Positions 1-8,879 of a stretch of 64,000 nucleotides of DNA are shown one piece after another. Position 1 is the stretch's first letter; each line of letters starts with the position of its first letter. The notes beneath the pieces are model-generated. The model was not told where the DNA came from. It searched no databases and saw only the letters and a list, made by a program, of their open reading frames with translations. The DNA is from Streptomyces spectabilis. GTDB lineage: Bacteria; Actinomycetota; Actinomycetes; Streptomycetales; Streptomycetaceae. Both the position numbers and the translations under genes were made by a program. Location: contig NZ_CP023690.1 in NCBI RefSeq assembly GCF_008704795.1, forward strand, positions 1,302,001-1,366,000, written 5' to 3'.

Positions 1-2972
1 TCGTCGAAGTCGTCGTTGTCGGGGGTGTCGGCAGGGTTCTGCCCGCTCGCCCGTGCCCGGCGGGCGTCCTCGGCCGCCTTCCTCATCGCCGCCGCGATCT
101 CGGCCTTCCGCTTGGCCGCCGCGATCTGGTGCGCCTGGCTCGCGGCCACCGCCGCCGTACGCGCGTCCTTGCCCGCCTGGATCGCCGAGGCGCGGGCCGA
201 CGTGGCCGACTCCTGCGCCGCGTTGGCGGAGGCCACCGCGCGGCGGGCGGCGTCCATGGCGCGGTTGGCGGAGTGGTTGGCGGTACGCGCGGCCGTACGG
301 GCGGTGGCGGCCGCCTGCTTCGCCTTGTCGGCCGAGGCCTGGGCGTCCCTGGCCGACTTGTCGGCGGCGTCGGCGTTCGCGTCCGCCTCCTTGGCGTACT
401 GCGCGGCCTGCGTCGCCGACTTCTTCGCCTTGTCCGCCCACTCCAGCGCTTCCGACGCCGCGTCACGGGCCCTGGCCGCCGCCTCCTGGGCGCGGGCGGC
501 GTCCTCCTGCGCCTTGTGCGCGATCTTCATGGAGGCGGCGATCGCGCCCTGGACGGCGGCGATGTGCGCGGCGGAGTCGTGGTCGAGCTGCGCGGTCCTG
601 TACCGCACGGTGGCGAGGAAGCGGCGGCGCATCCACGCCGGGCCCTCCATCGCGGCCTGGGCGTGGGCCTTGGTGTACGGACCGGCCGAGGCGATGACGG
701 CGGCGGTGGCCACCGCGTCGTCCTCCTGCTGCGCCGCCTCGTAGGCGGCGCCGAGGAACTCGTGCAGCGCCCCGGCGGTGCCCGCGTCCAGCGCCTCGTT
801 CGCGGCCTTCGTCACCGCGCTGCCGGGCCCTCCGGCGAGAATACGTGTGATCGTGACGCGGTTGTCGGTGGCGGAGGCCTCCACGACGCCCGTGCTCAGG
901 AACGTCGTGGCGGCGTCCGGGGCGTCGCTCTCCACGGCCTTGGTCGCGGCGTCGGCGACGTCCGGGGTGGAGATCCGCGCCAGGTAGAGGGCGGTCTCCC
1001 TGTCGTCCTGGTGCTGGGCGAGCTGCCGGTCGGTGTCGATCCAGGCATGGAGGTCGGCGTCCGTACCGCACAGGGCGAACCGCGCGGCCTCACGTGACCA
1101 GCCACCAGGAGCGTTCATCAGGGCGATGGCCGCTTTGCGCCCCAGGGTGGCGGCGAGGTTCCCGTCGCTCGCCCTCAGGGCCGCCTCGGCCTGGGCGATG
1201 AGGTCCTTGGTGGCCTGGGAGAGCTGATCGGCCTGGGTGCGCTTCCTGGCGACCTCCTCCCGCTCCTGCTCCTCGATCCGCACGAGCAGCCGGGACTCCT
1301 CCATCGCCTGCTTCATGTCCTCGTCCAGGCGCTGCCACTCGGCCTCGCGCGCCTGCTTCTCCACCTCGACGGCCTTGGTGACGGCTTCGGTGGCGGTGTT
1401 CGCGGCTTTGGTCGCCTCGTTGGCGAACTCGGTGGACTTCTTCGCGTACTCCACGGCCTGGCCCGCGTACTTGGCGGCCCACTCGGCCGCGTCCGCGGCC
1501 CTGTCGGCGTGCCCCGCCGCGCTGTTGGCGGCGTCACGGGCGGTACGCGCGGCCTGCGCCGCCTTGTTGGCCAGGGCCTGGGCGGTGCCCGCGGCGTTGG
1601 TGGCGATGGTGGCGTTGGTGTGCGCGATCTGCGCCTGGCGGCGGGCCTCGGCCGCCAGGGCCTGCGCCTTGCCCGCCGCGTCGGCGGCCGCGGCCGAGGC
1701 GTTCGCCGCCGCCGCGGCGTTGCGCGCCGCGGACGCGGCGGCCGACCCGGCGCCCGCGGCCTGGGCCGAGGCCGTGGCGGCGTGGTCGGCGGCCCTGGCC
1801 GCGGTGCGGGCCTTGGCGGCGGCGTTGCGGGCGGCGACGGCGGCGTTCTTGGCGGCGGCCGCGCGAGAGGCGTCCTTGGAGGCGGCGATGGCGGCGCCGT
1901 AGGCGGCCGCGGCGGCGGATCCCGCGCTGGCGGCGGCCTGGCTCGCGGCGGTGGAGGCGTGGGCGGCGCGGCGCGAGGCCTGAACGGCGGCGTGGGAGGC
2001 GCGGATCGCGACCCGGGCGGAGTTGGCCGCGCCCTTGGCCGACTCGGCCGCCTTGCGCGCGGCTCTGCCGGACTTCACTACGTCGTCCTGGGCCGCCTTG
2101 GCCTCGGCGGCGGCCTTCTCCGCCGCGTCCTTGGCCTTCTCGGCGGCCGTCTGGGCGCGGGCGGCGGCCTCCTCGGCCTGCTTCGTCTTCGCGTCGGCCT
2201 TCTTGCCCTCGCGTTCGACCACCGCCACGAGTTCCTCGATGGTGGCGGACTCCTGGTCGCGGGCGCGGGCGATGTGCTGGCCGGTGTCGAGGAACCACTC
2301 GACGTCCGCCGCCGTGCCCGACACGGCGCGGTCGGCGTACTTGCGCACCTCCGGCCCGGCCTCGCGCATGAGGGTGAACGCCTCGAAGCGCATGTCCTCC
2401 TGGCGGGCCGTGTGCTGGCCGTCGGTGAGGAACGACTCCAGGGCGGTCCGGGTGCCTGCCTTCAGGGCCGCGTCGCCGTCGCGGTTGACGGCCTTGCCTC
2501 CGACGGCCATCACGGTCGTGGTGGCGACGCGCAGGTCCTCCGTGAGGGCGCTTTCGAAACCGCCGTCGAGGAATGCGGCGATGGTGGCGTCGCCGGCGTC
2601 CAGCGCCGCGCCCGCCTCGCGCCGGGTGCCCTTGCCGCCCCCGGCGAGCGAGCTGAGGATGGCGACGCGGTTGTCCTCCGCGGTGGCGTGCGGCAGGCCG
2701 ACGGCCAGGAACGTCCGGACGTCGGCGTCCGGGCCGCTCAGCGCGGTCTCCGCGGCGGCGCGGACCGCCTTTCCTCCGAGCAGCCACGCCTTGACGACCT
2801 TCGCCCGGTCGGTGTCGGGCAGGCTGAACGGGTCGCCCTCGTCGCCGCCGGTCGGCGGGGTGTCGGCGCGGGCCGCCAGCGGGTTGAGGACGAGGCTCGA
2901 GGTGACGGCGACGGCCGTGGTGGCCGTCAGGGTCGCCAGCACGCGCCGTCTGCTCCATAACGTGGTGTCCAC
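1..2972 (-). CDS. Secreted ALF-repeat / alanine-rich coiled-coil protein (3' end outside window)
   Basis: The minus-strand frame is open from a GTG at 2972 to the window edge (at least 990 residues). Residues 1-37 look like a Tat/Sec signal (S-R-R-R-V-L-A, then a hydrophobic stretch ending A-A-R-A). Residues about 45-215 hold ALF-type short repeats (pattern V-x-x-F-L-x-x-G-x-x-x-A-x-x-x-D-x-R); about 230-560 is an Ala/Lys/Glu-rich coiled coil; a second ALF block (about 590-760) and a second coiled coil follow. Codon 5 is TTA (2958-2960), a possible bldA control point. ALF proteins are of unknown function; some carry C-terminal toxin or enzymatic domains, which cannot be seen here. It is the last of three same-strand genes for secreted proteins. 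Very long plus-strand frames opposite it are composition artefacts. Confidence 0.85.
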   Translation of the reverse strand, partial: MDTTLWSRRRVLATLTATTAVAVTSSLVLNPLAARADTPPTGGDEGDPFSLPDTDRAKVVKAWLLGGKAVRAAAETALSGPDADVRTFLAVGLPHATAEDNRVAILSSLAGGGKGTRREAGAALDAGDATIAAFLDGGFESALTEDLRVATTTVMAVGGKAVNRDGDAALKAGTRTALESFLTDGQHTARQEDMRFEAFTLMREAGPEVRKYADRAVSGTAADVEWFLDTGQHIARARDQESATIEELVAVVEREGKKADAKTKQAEEAAARAQTAAEKAKDAAEKAAAEAKAAQDDVVKSGRAARKAAESAKGAANSARVAIRASHAAVQASRRAAHASTAASQAAASAGSAAAAAYGAAIAASKDASRAAAAKNAAVAARNAAAKARTAARAADHAATASAQAAGAGSAAASAARNAAAAANASAAAADAAGKAQALAAEARRQAQIAHTNATIATNAAGTAQALANKAAQAARTARDAANSAAGHADRAADAAEWAAKYAGQAVEYAKKSTEFANEATKAANTATEAVTKAVEVEKQAREAEWQRLDEDMKQAMEESRLLVRIEEQEREEVARKRTQADQLSQATKDLIAQAEAALRASDGNLAATLGRKAAIALMNAPGGWSREAARFALCGTDADLHAWIDTDRQLAQHQDDRETALYLARISTPDVADAATKAVESDAPDAATTFLSTGVVEASATDNRVTITRILAGGPGSAVTKAANEALDAGTAGALHEFLGAAYEAAQQEDDAVATAAVIASAGPYTKAHAQAAMEGPAWMRRRFLATVRYRTAQLDHDSAAHIAAVQGAIAASMKIAHKAQEDAARAQEAAARARDAASEALEWADKAKKSATQAAQYAKEADANADAADKSARDAQASADKAKQAAATARTAARTANHSANRAMDAARRAVASANAAQESATSARASAIQAGKDARTAAVAASQAHQIAAAKRKAEIAAAMRKAAEDARRARASGQNPADTPDNDDFD

Positions 2973-3076
2973 AGGGGTGAGTCCTTCGAGGTCGGTGCCC
3001 GGCAGCGCGCACAGGGCACGCAGGGCTGGTGTGTGGGGTGAGCTCCCTCAACTGCTGCGGCGGACAGGGGCCCGCG

Positions 3077-4663
3077 TCAGATCCAGTCGTCGCCCGGAGC
3101 GGTGGCGAAGTACGTGCCCGTGTTCAGGCGGGCGCCGACCTTCCCGTCCGGGCTGTGGACCACCAGGTCCGCCTTCTTGTCGGCGTTGACGTCACCGAAG
3201 TAGAGATGGCCCTTGCCGGGGTGACCGAGGAAGTTCGACCAACCCGCACTCCAATGCGTACCACCATCGAAATAGGTGCCCTTGTTCACACGCACGGACA
3301 CATTCCCGTCAGTGCCGTGAACGATCAGGTCAGCCCGGCCATCACCATTGATGTCACCGAAGTACAGACGGCCCTTGCCGGGGTGACCGAGGAAGTTCGA
3401 CCAACCCGCACTCCAATGCGTACCACCATCAAAGTAGGTGCCCTTGTTGATACGCACAGACACATTCCCATCGGTGCCGTGAACGATCAGGTCAGCCTTG
3501 TTGTCACCATTGATGTCACCGAAGTACAGACGACCCTGACCAGGCTGGCCGAGGAAATTCGACCAACCCGCACTCCAATGCGTACCACCATCGAAATAGG
3601 TGCCCTTGTTGATACGCACAGACACATTCCCGTCCGTGCCGTGAACGATCAGGTCAGCCTTGTTGTCACCATTGATGTCACCGAAGTACAGACGACCCTG
3701 ACCAGGGCGGCCGAGGAAGTTCGACCAACCGGCGCTCCAATGGGCCCCCGCGGAGAACCGGTGAGCGGCCTTGCCCGGCTGCGGCGTGAAGTTCTTCACC
3801 GCGGTGCGCACCGTGATGGCGCCGTCGGCACCCTGGATCACCAGGTCGTCCGCGCCGTCTCCATTGATGTCGGCCATGGACACGACCTCGCGCAGACGCT
3901 CCCGCGCCTCTTGGGCCCACTCCTGAGCCGCGCCGTCGTCGACCCGCCCCGACAGGGCACCGGTACGCGTCTCGGTCGCTTCCTGCCCGAAGCACCCACC
4001 CTGCCAGGAGCGGCTGTTGACGGCGACGAGTTCGACCTTGCCGTCCTTCTCCCTGATCAAGGGGCCGCCGGTGTCGCCCGCGCACACCGCGGCGCCGTCC
4101 TGTCCGGTGCTGGCCACCTGACCGTCCTGGACGGTGTCCACCGTGAAGGAGCCGGTGTGCAGGGTGAGCGGGGACCACTCGGTCTTGGTGCGGCCGTATC
4201 CGGCGGCCTTGAGGGTCTCGCCCGCGCCGGGCGCGGTGCTGGCGAAGGCGATCGGGGCGATCCCGGAGGTGGGCTGTGCCAGCCGGGCCATGACGAGGTC
4301 CCGGCCGGGATGGGGGACGAGTTCCACGACCTCGGTGACGAGTCCGCCGGTGCCGGTCAGGTCGGTGCGGCCGACGGTGGCGACGGTCTTCTTCGCGGGC
4401 TTGCCCGGCGGGGGCGTCGTTCCCGATGCGGGGGCGTCGACGAAGCAGGAGGCGGCTGTGAGCACCCAGCGGGGGTCCACCAGCGCGCCGGAGCAGGCCC
4501 GTTCGCCGTCGCCGATGTCCAGGCGCGCGGCGAAGGAGTAGGCGGGGCTGGTGGTGCCGGTGCCGGAGACAGCACCGACGGGGACGGCGGCGCTGAGCGC
4601 GAGCGGCCCGGCGATCATGGCCGTGGCCAGCGCGGCGAAGCGCAGGGGTCTGGTGAGAGACAT
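3077..4663 (-). CDS. Secreted trypsin-fold protein with FG-GAP/VCBS repeats, probably catalytically inactive
   Basis: 528 residues from the ATG at 4663, preceded by AAGGAAC; an upstream in-frame start would add 24 residues without a signal. Residues 1-30 are a signal peptide. Residues about 40-270 match the S1 (chymotrypsin) fold: the His motif reads T-A-A-S-C instead of T-A-A-H-C, the Asp region is G-R-D-L-V-M, and the Ser motif reads G-D-T-G-G-P instead of G-D-S-G-G-P. Two of three triad residues are therefore replaced. Residues 270-528 carry FG-GAP repeats with D-I-N-G-D-N/G-x-A-D-L calcium-binding-like loops. Four units are almost identical at DNA level (162-bp period). A role in binding rather than proteolysis is inferred. 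Confidence 0.85.
   Translation of the reverse strand: MSLTRPLRFAALATAMIAGPLALSAAVPVGAVSGTGTTSPAYSFAARLDIGDGERACSGALVDPRWVLTAASCFVDAPASGTTPPPGKPAKKTVATVGRTDLTGTGGLVTEVVELVPHPGRDLVMARLAQPTSGIAPIAFASTAPGAGETLKAAGYGRTKTEWSPLTLHTGSFTVDTVQDGQVASTGQDGAAVCAGDTGGPLIREKDGKVELVAVNSRSWQGGCFGQEATETRTGALSGRVDDGAAQEWAQEARERLREVVSMADINGDGADDLVIQGADGAITVRTAVKNFTPQPGKAAHRFSAGAHWSAGWSNFLGRPGQGRLYFGDINGDNKADLIVHGTDGNVSVRINKGTYFDGGTHWSAGWSNFLGQPGQGRLYFGDINGDNKADLIVHGTDGNVSVRINKGTYFDGGTHWSAGWSNFLGHPGKGRLYFGDINGDGRADLIVHGTDGNVSVRVNKGTYFDGGTHWSAGWSNFLGHPGKGHLYFGDVNADKKADLVVHSPDGKVGARLNTGTYFATAPGDDWI
3187..3760 (-). repeat. 162-bp tandem repeats encoding FG-GAP units
   Basis: The marker g-t/g-g-a/c-c-g-a-g-g recurs at 3221, 3383, 3545 and 3707, exactly 162 bp (54 codons) apart. 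Near-identity at synonymous sites shows recent duplication or gene conversion inside the FG-GAP part of the trypsin-fold gene. Confidence 0.85.
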
Positions 4664-4836
4664 GACGTGGTTCCTTGCTACGAGGTGGGCAAGGGCGAGC
4701 CCGTCGACAGGCATCGGACGGGAGGCGCGTGGCACGGCCTCGGACGTACTCGGGCGGGCCCCTCGGCGTGAAGAACAGGCGCGGGCGGGCCGCTCGGTAT
4801 GCGGAGCCGTGCGAGCGAAGAGGCGGGGCGCGGCCG

Positions 4837-5391
4837 CTACTTGGCGGTCCTGATCTCCATGAGCATGAAGTCGCGGCCCTGCTCGTCCGCGCTTTCTCCC
4901 ACCCCGGTCCAGGCGTTCTTCGTGATGTCGAAGCTCTTGCGCTCGCTGCCCGCGGTCATGTCGACGCGGGTGGCGTAGTCGTTGCCCTTCACCCCGAAGA
5001 CCGAGGGGATCTCCAGGCTCAGATGGCCGGAGTTGCCGGTGACCCGGAAGCAGATCTTCTCCTTGGCGCGGGCCCAGACCTCCAGCAGACCCGGCCCGCC
5101 GGCGCAGTCGGCGAGCAGGATGTGACCGTCACCCCGCTTGAGGGTGATGCCCTTCTCCGCCCGGATCTTGTCGGCCTGCGGATAGGCGAAGTACTCGATG
5201 GCGAAACCGGGGGCGTCGTCCGCCACGGGGGCTCCCGGCACCTTGGTGTGCGCGTCCGCGGTGGCAGGTGTGCCCGACGGGCCGCCGGTCACCACGGCCC
5301 AGGTCATGGCGGCGGCCGTCGCGCCGCTCAGTGCCACCTTGCCGAGTCTGTGCCACTTCGGTCTTGAGACCGTTGTTCTCCGTATCTTCAT
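4837..5391 (-). CDS. Small secreted protein of unknown function
   Basis: 184 residues from the ATG at 5391, which has GAGGA six bases upstream; a GTG at 5403 overlaps that ribosome site and is less likely. An N-terminal basic stretch and hydrophobic segment (residues about 15-40, ending A-T-A-D-A) form a signal peptide. The mature part has two cysteines and a beta-rich look, with no motif I recognise. It is the first of three same-strand genes for secreted proteins, 173 bp before the FG-GAP protein, so co-expression is plausible. Confidence 0.7.
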   Translation of the reverse strand: MKIRRTTVSRPKWHRLGKVALSGATAAAMTWAVVTGGPSGTPATADAHTKVPGAPVADDAPGFAIEYFAYPQADKIRAEKGITLKRGDGHILLADCAGGPGLLEVWARAKEKICFRVTGNSGHLSLEIPSVFGVKGNDYATRVDMTAGSERKSFDITKNAWTGVGESADEQGRDFMLMEIRTAK

Positions 5392-5886
5392 CGCCGTCCT
5401 CACTGTGGGTCGCGGTACGTAGTCCGAACGCGGTGAGAGTGCGGGAGTGCCATGGCTCGGTCCCGGAATCCACCGCCCTCATCAGGCTTGAGCGCTTCCC
5501 CGAAGTCCTGCGTAACGGCCGGAAGGCGCTCCGCGTTCTGGGGACGGTATGTGACGCAGGCGATGGTGACTACGGACGTTGCTCTTGAGCCTTGCGCTGA
5601 GAGCCACCGCTGCGCTCTTCTTCAGCCACCGGAGAAGGCTCAGGGATCCTTGATGAGATCTACCGCAGCCGGCCCGGTCCGGCCCATCTCCGGTTCAGGA
5701 GGCGGACAGTGAGTCCGCCGCCCATTCCTGGGGTGCCTTGAGTTTGCGCCAATCTCCGACGATCTGCTGATTTGTCGTTGAGCCACCCGCGCCGGGCCGC
5801 CGCCAGGACCACGAGGGCCACCGACCGGTCTTGGTCAGTACGAGGCACTGACTGCGAGAAGGGACCGTAGAGCACAGGGACAGGCC
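5392..5886. other. Intergenic stretch without a recognisable gene
   Basis: About 500 bp between the small secreted protein and the terminator of the XRE gene. Frames of 70-117 codons exist on both strands but none has a recognisable motif, ribosome site or normal codon bias. It holds the promoter of the 4837-5391 gene. Confidence 0.5.
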
Positions 5887-5911
5887 AGACCCGGAAAAGA
5901 TTTCCGGGTCT
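5887..5911 (-). terminator. Hairpin downstream of the XRE regulator gene
   Basis: An 11-bp perfect stem (AGACCCGGAAA / TTTCCGGGTCT) with an AGA loop lies 28 bp past the stop of the XRE gene. Confidence 0.7.
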
Positions 5912-5938
5912 GCTGTCGTCTTCTTCAGGAGGTGCCTG

Positions 5939-7177
5939 TCAGGCGGGCACGCCGAGCGCCAGGGCGAGTTCGTAAACGTCCCGCCGGACGCTCTGTCTGT
6001 GCAGGCGCCCCGCCAAGGTGCGGGCGAGCTGATGCGCCCGTATCTGCGCGGGGGCGGCTCTGAACGCCCGCTTCAGCTGATCTGCCGCCTCATCGGTCCT
6101 GCCGGCCTCCTCGAAGGCCCGCGCGACGTCGAGCCGCGCTCGTGCGCGCCGCTCCAGCGGCAGGTCCCTCCCCAGCCGCAGACGGGATGCCAGATCCACG
6201 GCCAGTTGCCCGTCCTCGAACTCGAGAGCCAGCGCCAGGCGATGCAGCTCGACGTTCGTCGGGCCGAAGGACGTCCACATCACATTGCCGTCGGCTCCCA
6301 GACGATCGGCTGCTCGCTGCGCCTGCGCCAACAAGTCATCGGCCAGGGACCGGTCAGGGACACGCGCTGCGGCGACGGCCGCATTGAGGCAGAGCGTTCC
6401 GTGCTGGGACAACGCCACCGGTGAGGATCGCAGCCAGCGCTGCGCCAAGCCCTCCAGGGGCTGGAGCGCCACCTCCACCGCCTCGGCCGCCATGCCGGAC
6501 CCGAGCTGCACGTGAACCACGCACCGACGCAGCGCCAGCATCACGGCTGGGTCCCCCGATTCACCCGCCGCGACGTCTCCCTGGTCGGCTGCCGTCCAGG
6601 CCAGACTGGTCTCGCCGACGTTACGGAGGAAAACTGCCGCGACGTGGCACACCAGAGCAAAGAGCCGTAAGGCCTGACCTCTCTCCCGGCCCGACCGGTG
6701 CTCGCAGGTGGCAAGTCGAGCATCCGCCAGCAGAGCCGGGAGATCTTCAGCGAGTCGCTCGTATGCGGACGCCTGGAACCGCACCCAAGCGGCATCGACT
6801 TCTGCGCCCAGGCGTTCCAGCCTCGGTGGTTCACGGGCTACGTACAGGGAGCCGCTCAGCCGCCGCGAACGCATGAGGGCCGACCTGATGGCGGAGAGGC
6901 TGCCTCCATCGTTTCCGTAGATACCGGCGATTCCGCCGTTTCCGCCGTTTCCGCCGCCGCCGGGGATCGGGGTGTCCTCAAGGTCCCGCACCTCGACGCG
7001 GAGGGCCTCAGCCAGGTCCGAGAGCATCCTTACGTTGTTCACGGGGATGCGATCGGCTTCCACGCGGTACACCCAGTCCTCCGAGCGGCCCAGCAGCGCC
7101 CCGAGTTCCCTCTGCAGAAGGCCACGACGTCTTCGGTGGAACCGCACACGCCGGCCGAAGGAGAATCGCTCTGTCAT
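5939..7177 (-). CDS. XRE-family regulator with helical (TPR-like) C-terminal domain
   Basis: 412 residues from the ATG at 7177. Residues about 5-65 form an HTH_XRE domain (Q-R-E-L-G-A-L-L-G-R-S then V-Y-R-V-E, and D-L-A-E-A-L). A glycine-rich linker (residues about 72-92, G-G-G-G-N-G-G-N-G-G) joins a long all-alpha region resembling the TPR-like sensor domains of Streptomyces Xre regulators. An upstream in-frame start would add 23 residues of unlikely composition. No antitoxin-like or DUF397 partner is adjacent, so its target is unknown. Confidence 0.8.
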   Translation of the reverse strand: MTERFSFGRRVRFHRRRRGLLQRELGALLGRSEDWVYRVEADRIPVNNVRMLSDLAEALRVEVRDLEDTPIPGGGGNGGNGGIAGIYGNDGGSLSAIRSALMRSRRLSGSLYVAREPPRLERLGAEVDAAWVRFQASAYERLAEDLPALLADARLATCEHRSGRERGQALRLFALVCHVAAVFLRNVGETSLAWTAADQGDVAAGESGDPAVMLALRRCVVHVQLGSGMAAEAVEVALQPLEGLAQRWLRSSPVALSQHGTLCLNAAVAAARVPDRSLADDLLAQAQRAADRLGADGNVMWTSFGPTNVELHRLALALEFEDGQLAVDLASRLRLGRDLPLERRARARLDVARAFEEAGRTDEAADQLKRAFRAAPAQIRAHQLARTLAGRLHRQSVRRDVYELALALGVPA

Positions 7178-7307
7178 GGCCCGCAGGGTGCCCTGCCTCC
7201 CACCGCTCGGCAGAGTCTCGATCGCGCCGTTCGGCGGGCAGGCCACGCTCGGCGACGGCGGCCGCCTCGATGAGGGCGGGCGCGACGCGTGGCAGGAGTA
7301 CCGGAGT

Positions 7308-7832
7308 TCAGTCGCGCGGGCGCAGCGGCGCGCTCGCCAAGCCCTGCTCCCGGCCGCTGAGTTCGGCGTCCAGGGTCTGCTGCGCCGCCCGCATCGACTC
7401 GGCGTACTTCGGCTCGGACATGCGCTGCCAGGCCTCGTCCGGCGCGACGTCCTCCTGGCGGCTGACCACCCACCAGATGTTGCCGAACGGGTCGCGCACC
7501 CGGCCGCCGCGGTCGCCCCAGGCGCTGTCGGAGACCTCGGTGACGACCCGCGCGCCGTGCGCGACAGCGGCGGCCACGGCGGCGTCCGCGTCGGGGACGT
7601 AGACGCGCAGGAGCGAGGGCATCACCGGCCAGTCGGGCCGCCGGTCGAAGGCGAGCACCACCGTGTCGCCGACCCGGATCTCACCGTGCCCGATGGTGCC
7701 GTCCTCGACCGGCACCCGCGCCAGTTCCTCCCCGTCGAACGCGGCGGCGACGAAGTCGAGCAGAGCGCCGGTGTCGTCGGTGACCACCCAGGGCGCGACG
7801 TTGGTGTATCCCTCGGGTGCGGTGCGGTTCAT
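7308..7832 (-). CDS. VOC (glyoxalase/bleomycin resistance) family protein, PhnB-like
   Basis: 174 residues; ATG at 7832 with AAGGAG eight bases upstream. The protein shows the paired beta-alpha-beta-beta-beta VOC layout: N-terminal 'Y-T-N-V-A-P-W-V', a central acidic segment, and the diagnostic R-V-R-D-P-F-G-N-I-W-W-V near residue 125. VOC proteins bind metals or small ligands (glyoxalases, antibiotic-binding proteins, epimerases); the substrate cannot be told from sequence. Confidence 0.85.
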   Translation of the reverse strand: MNRTAPEGYTNVAPWVVTDDTGALLDFVAAAFDGEELARVPVEDGTIGHGEIRVGDTVVLAFDRRPDWPVMPSLLRVYVPDADAAVAAAVAHGARVVTEVSDSAWGDRGGRVRDPFGNIWWVVSRQEDVAPDEAWQRMSEPKYAESMRAAQQTLDAELSGREQGLASAPLRPRD

Positions 7833-7932
7833 CGATCTCGCTCCTTCGCGACGGCCTGCCGGACCGCGGCGGTCGGCCGCGGCCCCTAGGTGACGGAACC
7901 GACCCTAGAACTCATACAGGTCAGTTTCTGTC

Positions 7933-8259
7933 CTACTCGGCCCGGCCGATGGCGAAGGTGGCGCCGGGAGTGTGGTGCGCCGGTTCACCCTCGGCCGGTG
8001 CCCGGTCGCACTCGGCCTCGCACAGCAGCACGTCGCACCCCTCGGCGGGCATCCCGTGTGCCACCGCCCGGCTGGTCAGCCGCATCGAGCCGACGGTCGC
8101 CCCGTGCCCGTCGGACAGCTCGGCGACGGCGAAGGCGGCTTCGATCGGGCTGCGGACAGGCGTATTGCTGAGGAAGCCAGCGAGCCGGTCGGCGATTCCC
8201 GGCGGACCGTGCAGAGGAATCGGCCGGCCTGGTGGTCTCTCACCGCTCGCCGCTGACAC
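7933..8259 (-). CDS. Doubtful small ORF, possibly a gene remnant
   Basis: 108-codon minus-strand frame with an ATG at 8259, overlapping the end of the MepB-family gene by 20 bp. Composition is compatible with coding, but no family motif is seen and no clear ribosome site precedes it. It may be a fragment of a decayed gene. Confidence 0.25.
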   Translation of the reverse strand: MSAASGERPPGRPIPLHGPPGIADRLAGFLSNTPVRSPIEAAFAVAELSDGHGATVGSMRLTSRAVAHGMPAEGCDVLLCEAECDRAPAEGEPAHHTPGATFAIGRAE

Positions 8260-8797
8260 GTCCTGCTGACTGTCTCGGGTGGTAGAGGGTGCGAGCGCGC
8301 GTCAGGTCGGCGGGGCCGTCACGGCCGAGGTCCAGGAAGTAGTCGACCTGCCACGCCTGGGTGCCGCCCGCCTGTCGGCTGGTCGTGGTCACCCACGGCG
8401 GATAGACACGGAATCCGCGCTTCCCGCCGGAACCGCCGCGCGAGACGACGCCGCGCTCGCACAACACCTCGCGCGGGAACACGAACTGCCCGAAGCCGTC
8501 GTCGTCGCGGCTGCTGATGACGAAGAGGTCCACCCCGTCGTCGGCGTCGAAGGGCCGGATCGGTCCCTCTGCGGACCGCTGCCACACCGTGACGAACTGG
8601 CCCGCCTTCGTCGGGGTCGTCTTGGCCACGCGGAAGCGGACCGAGCGGCTGTCGAGCGTGAACGCGCACGCGGCGTACTCGGCGCTCTCCGGCTCGGCCA
8701 CCGGCAGTGAGCAGGCGAAACCGCAGCGGTCGTACACCGAGGCCTTCGCCGCGAGGAGGTCCCCGTGAAGCCCCGTCCACGGCTGATGCGTCGCCAT
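8240..8797 (-). CDS. MepB family protein
   Basis: 185 residues from the ATG at 8797, preceded by AGGATGG. The sequence fits the MepB family (named for the S. aureus mepRAB operon): an N-terminal C-G-F-x-C-S, a beta strand R-F-R-V-A-K-T-T-P-T-K-x-G-Q-F-V-T-V-W, then F-V-I-S-S-R-D-D-D-G-F-G-Q-F-V-F-P, and a C-terminal Q-x-W-Q-x-x-Y-F-L-D-L. Biochemical function is unknown. No MepA-type transporter or MarR regulator is adjacent, so the operon link known in Staphylococcus is absent. Confidence 0.85.
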   Translation of the reverse strand: MATHQPWTGLHGDLLAAKASVYDRCGFACSLPVAEPESAEYAACAFTLDSRSVRFRVAKTTPTKAGQFVTVWQRSAEGPIRPFDADDGVDLFVISSRDDDGFGQFVFPREVLCERGVVSRGGSGGKRGFRVYPPWVTTTSRQAGGTQAWQVDYFLDLGRDGPADLTRARTLYHPRQSAGRVSGER

Positions 8798-8879
8798 GCG
8801 GCCATCCTGCCATTTCTCCTCGAAGAGGTCGCCGTAGCGGTCACCCGCGACCTGGGTGCCGCATGGAGTTGCATGTGCG

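Noticed and set aside
1509..2960. 483-codon plus-strand frame and its neighbours opposite the ALF-repeat gene
   Set aside because: Gly/Arg-rich translation with no motif; the minus frame has signal peptide, ALF repeats and normal codon use.
3029..4771. 580-codon plus-strand frame opposite the FG-GAP protein
   Set aside because: Antisense shadow; repeats follow the minus-strand gene.
5660..5875. 71-codon minus-strand frame
   Set aside because: No ribosome site, motif or recognisable homologue.
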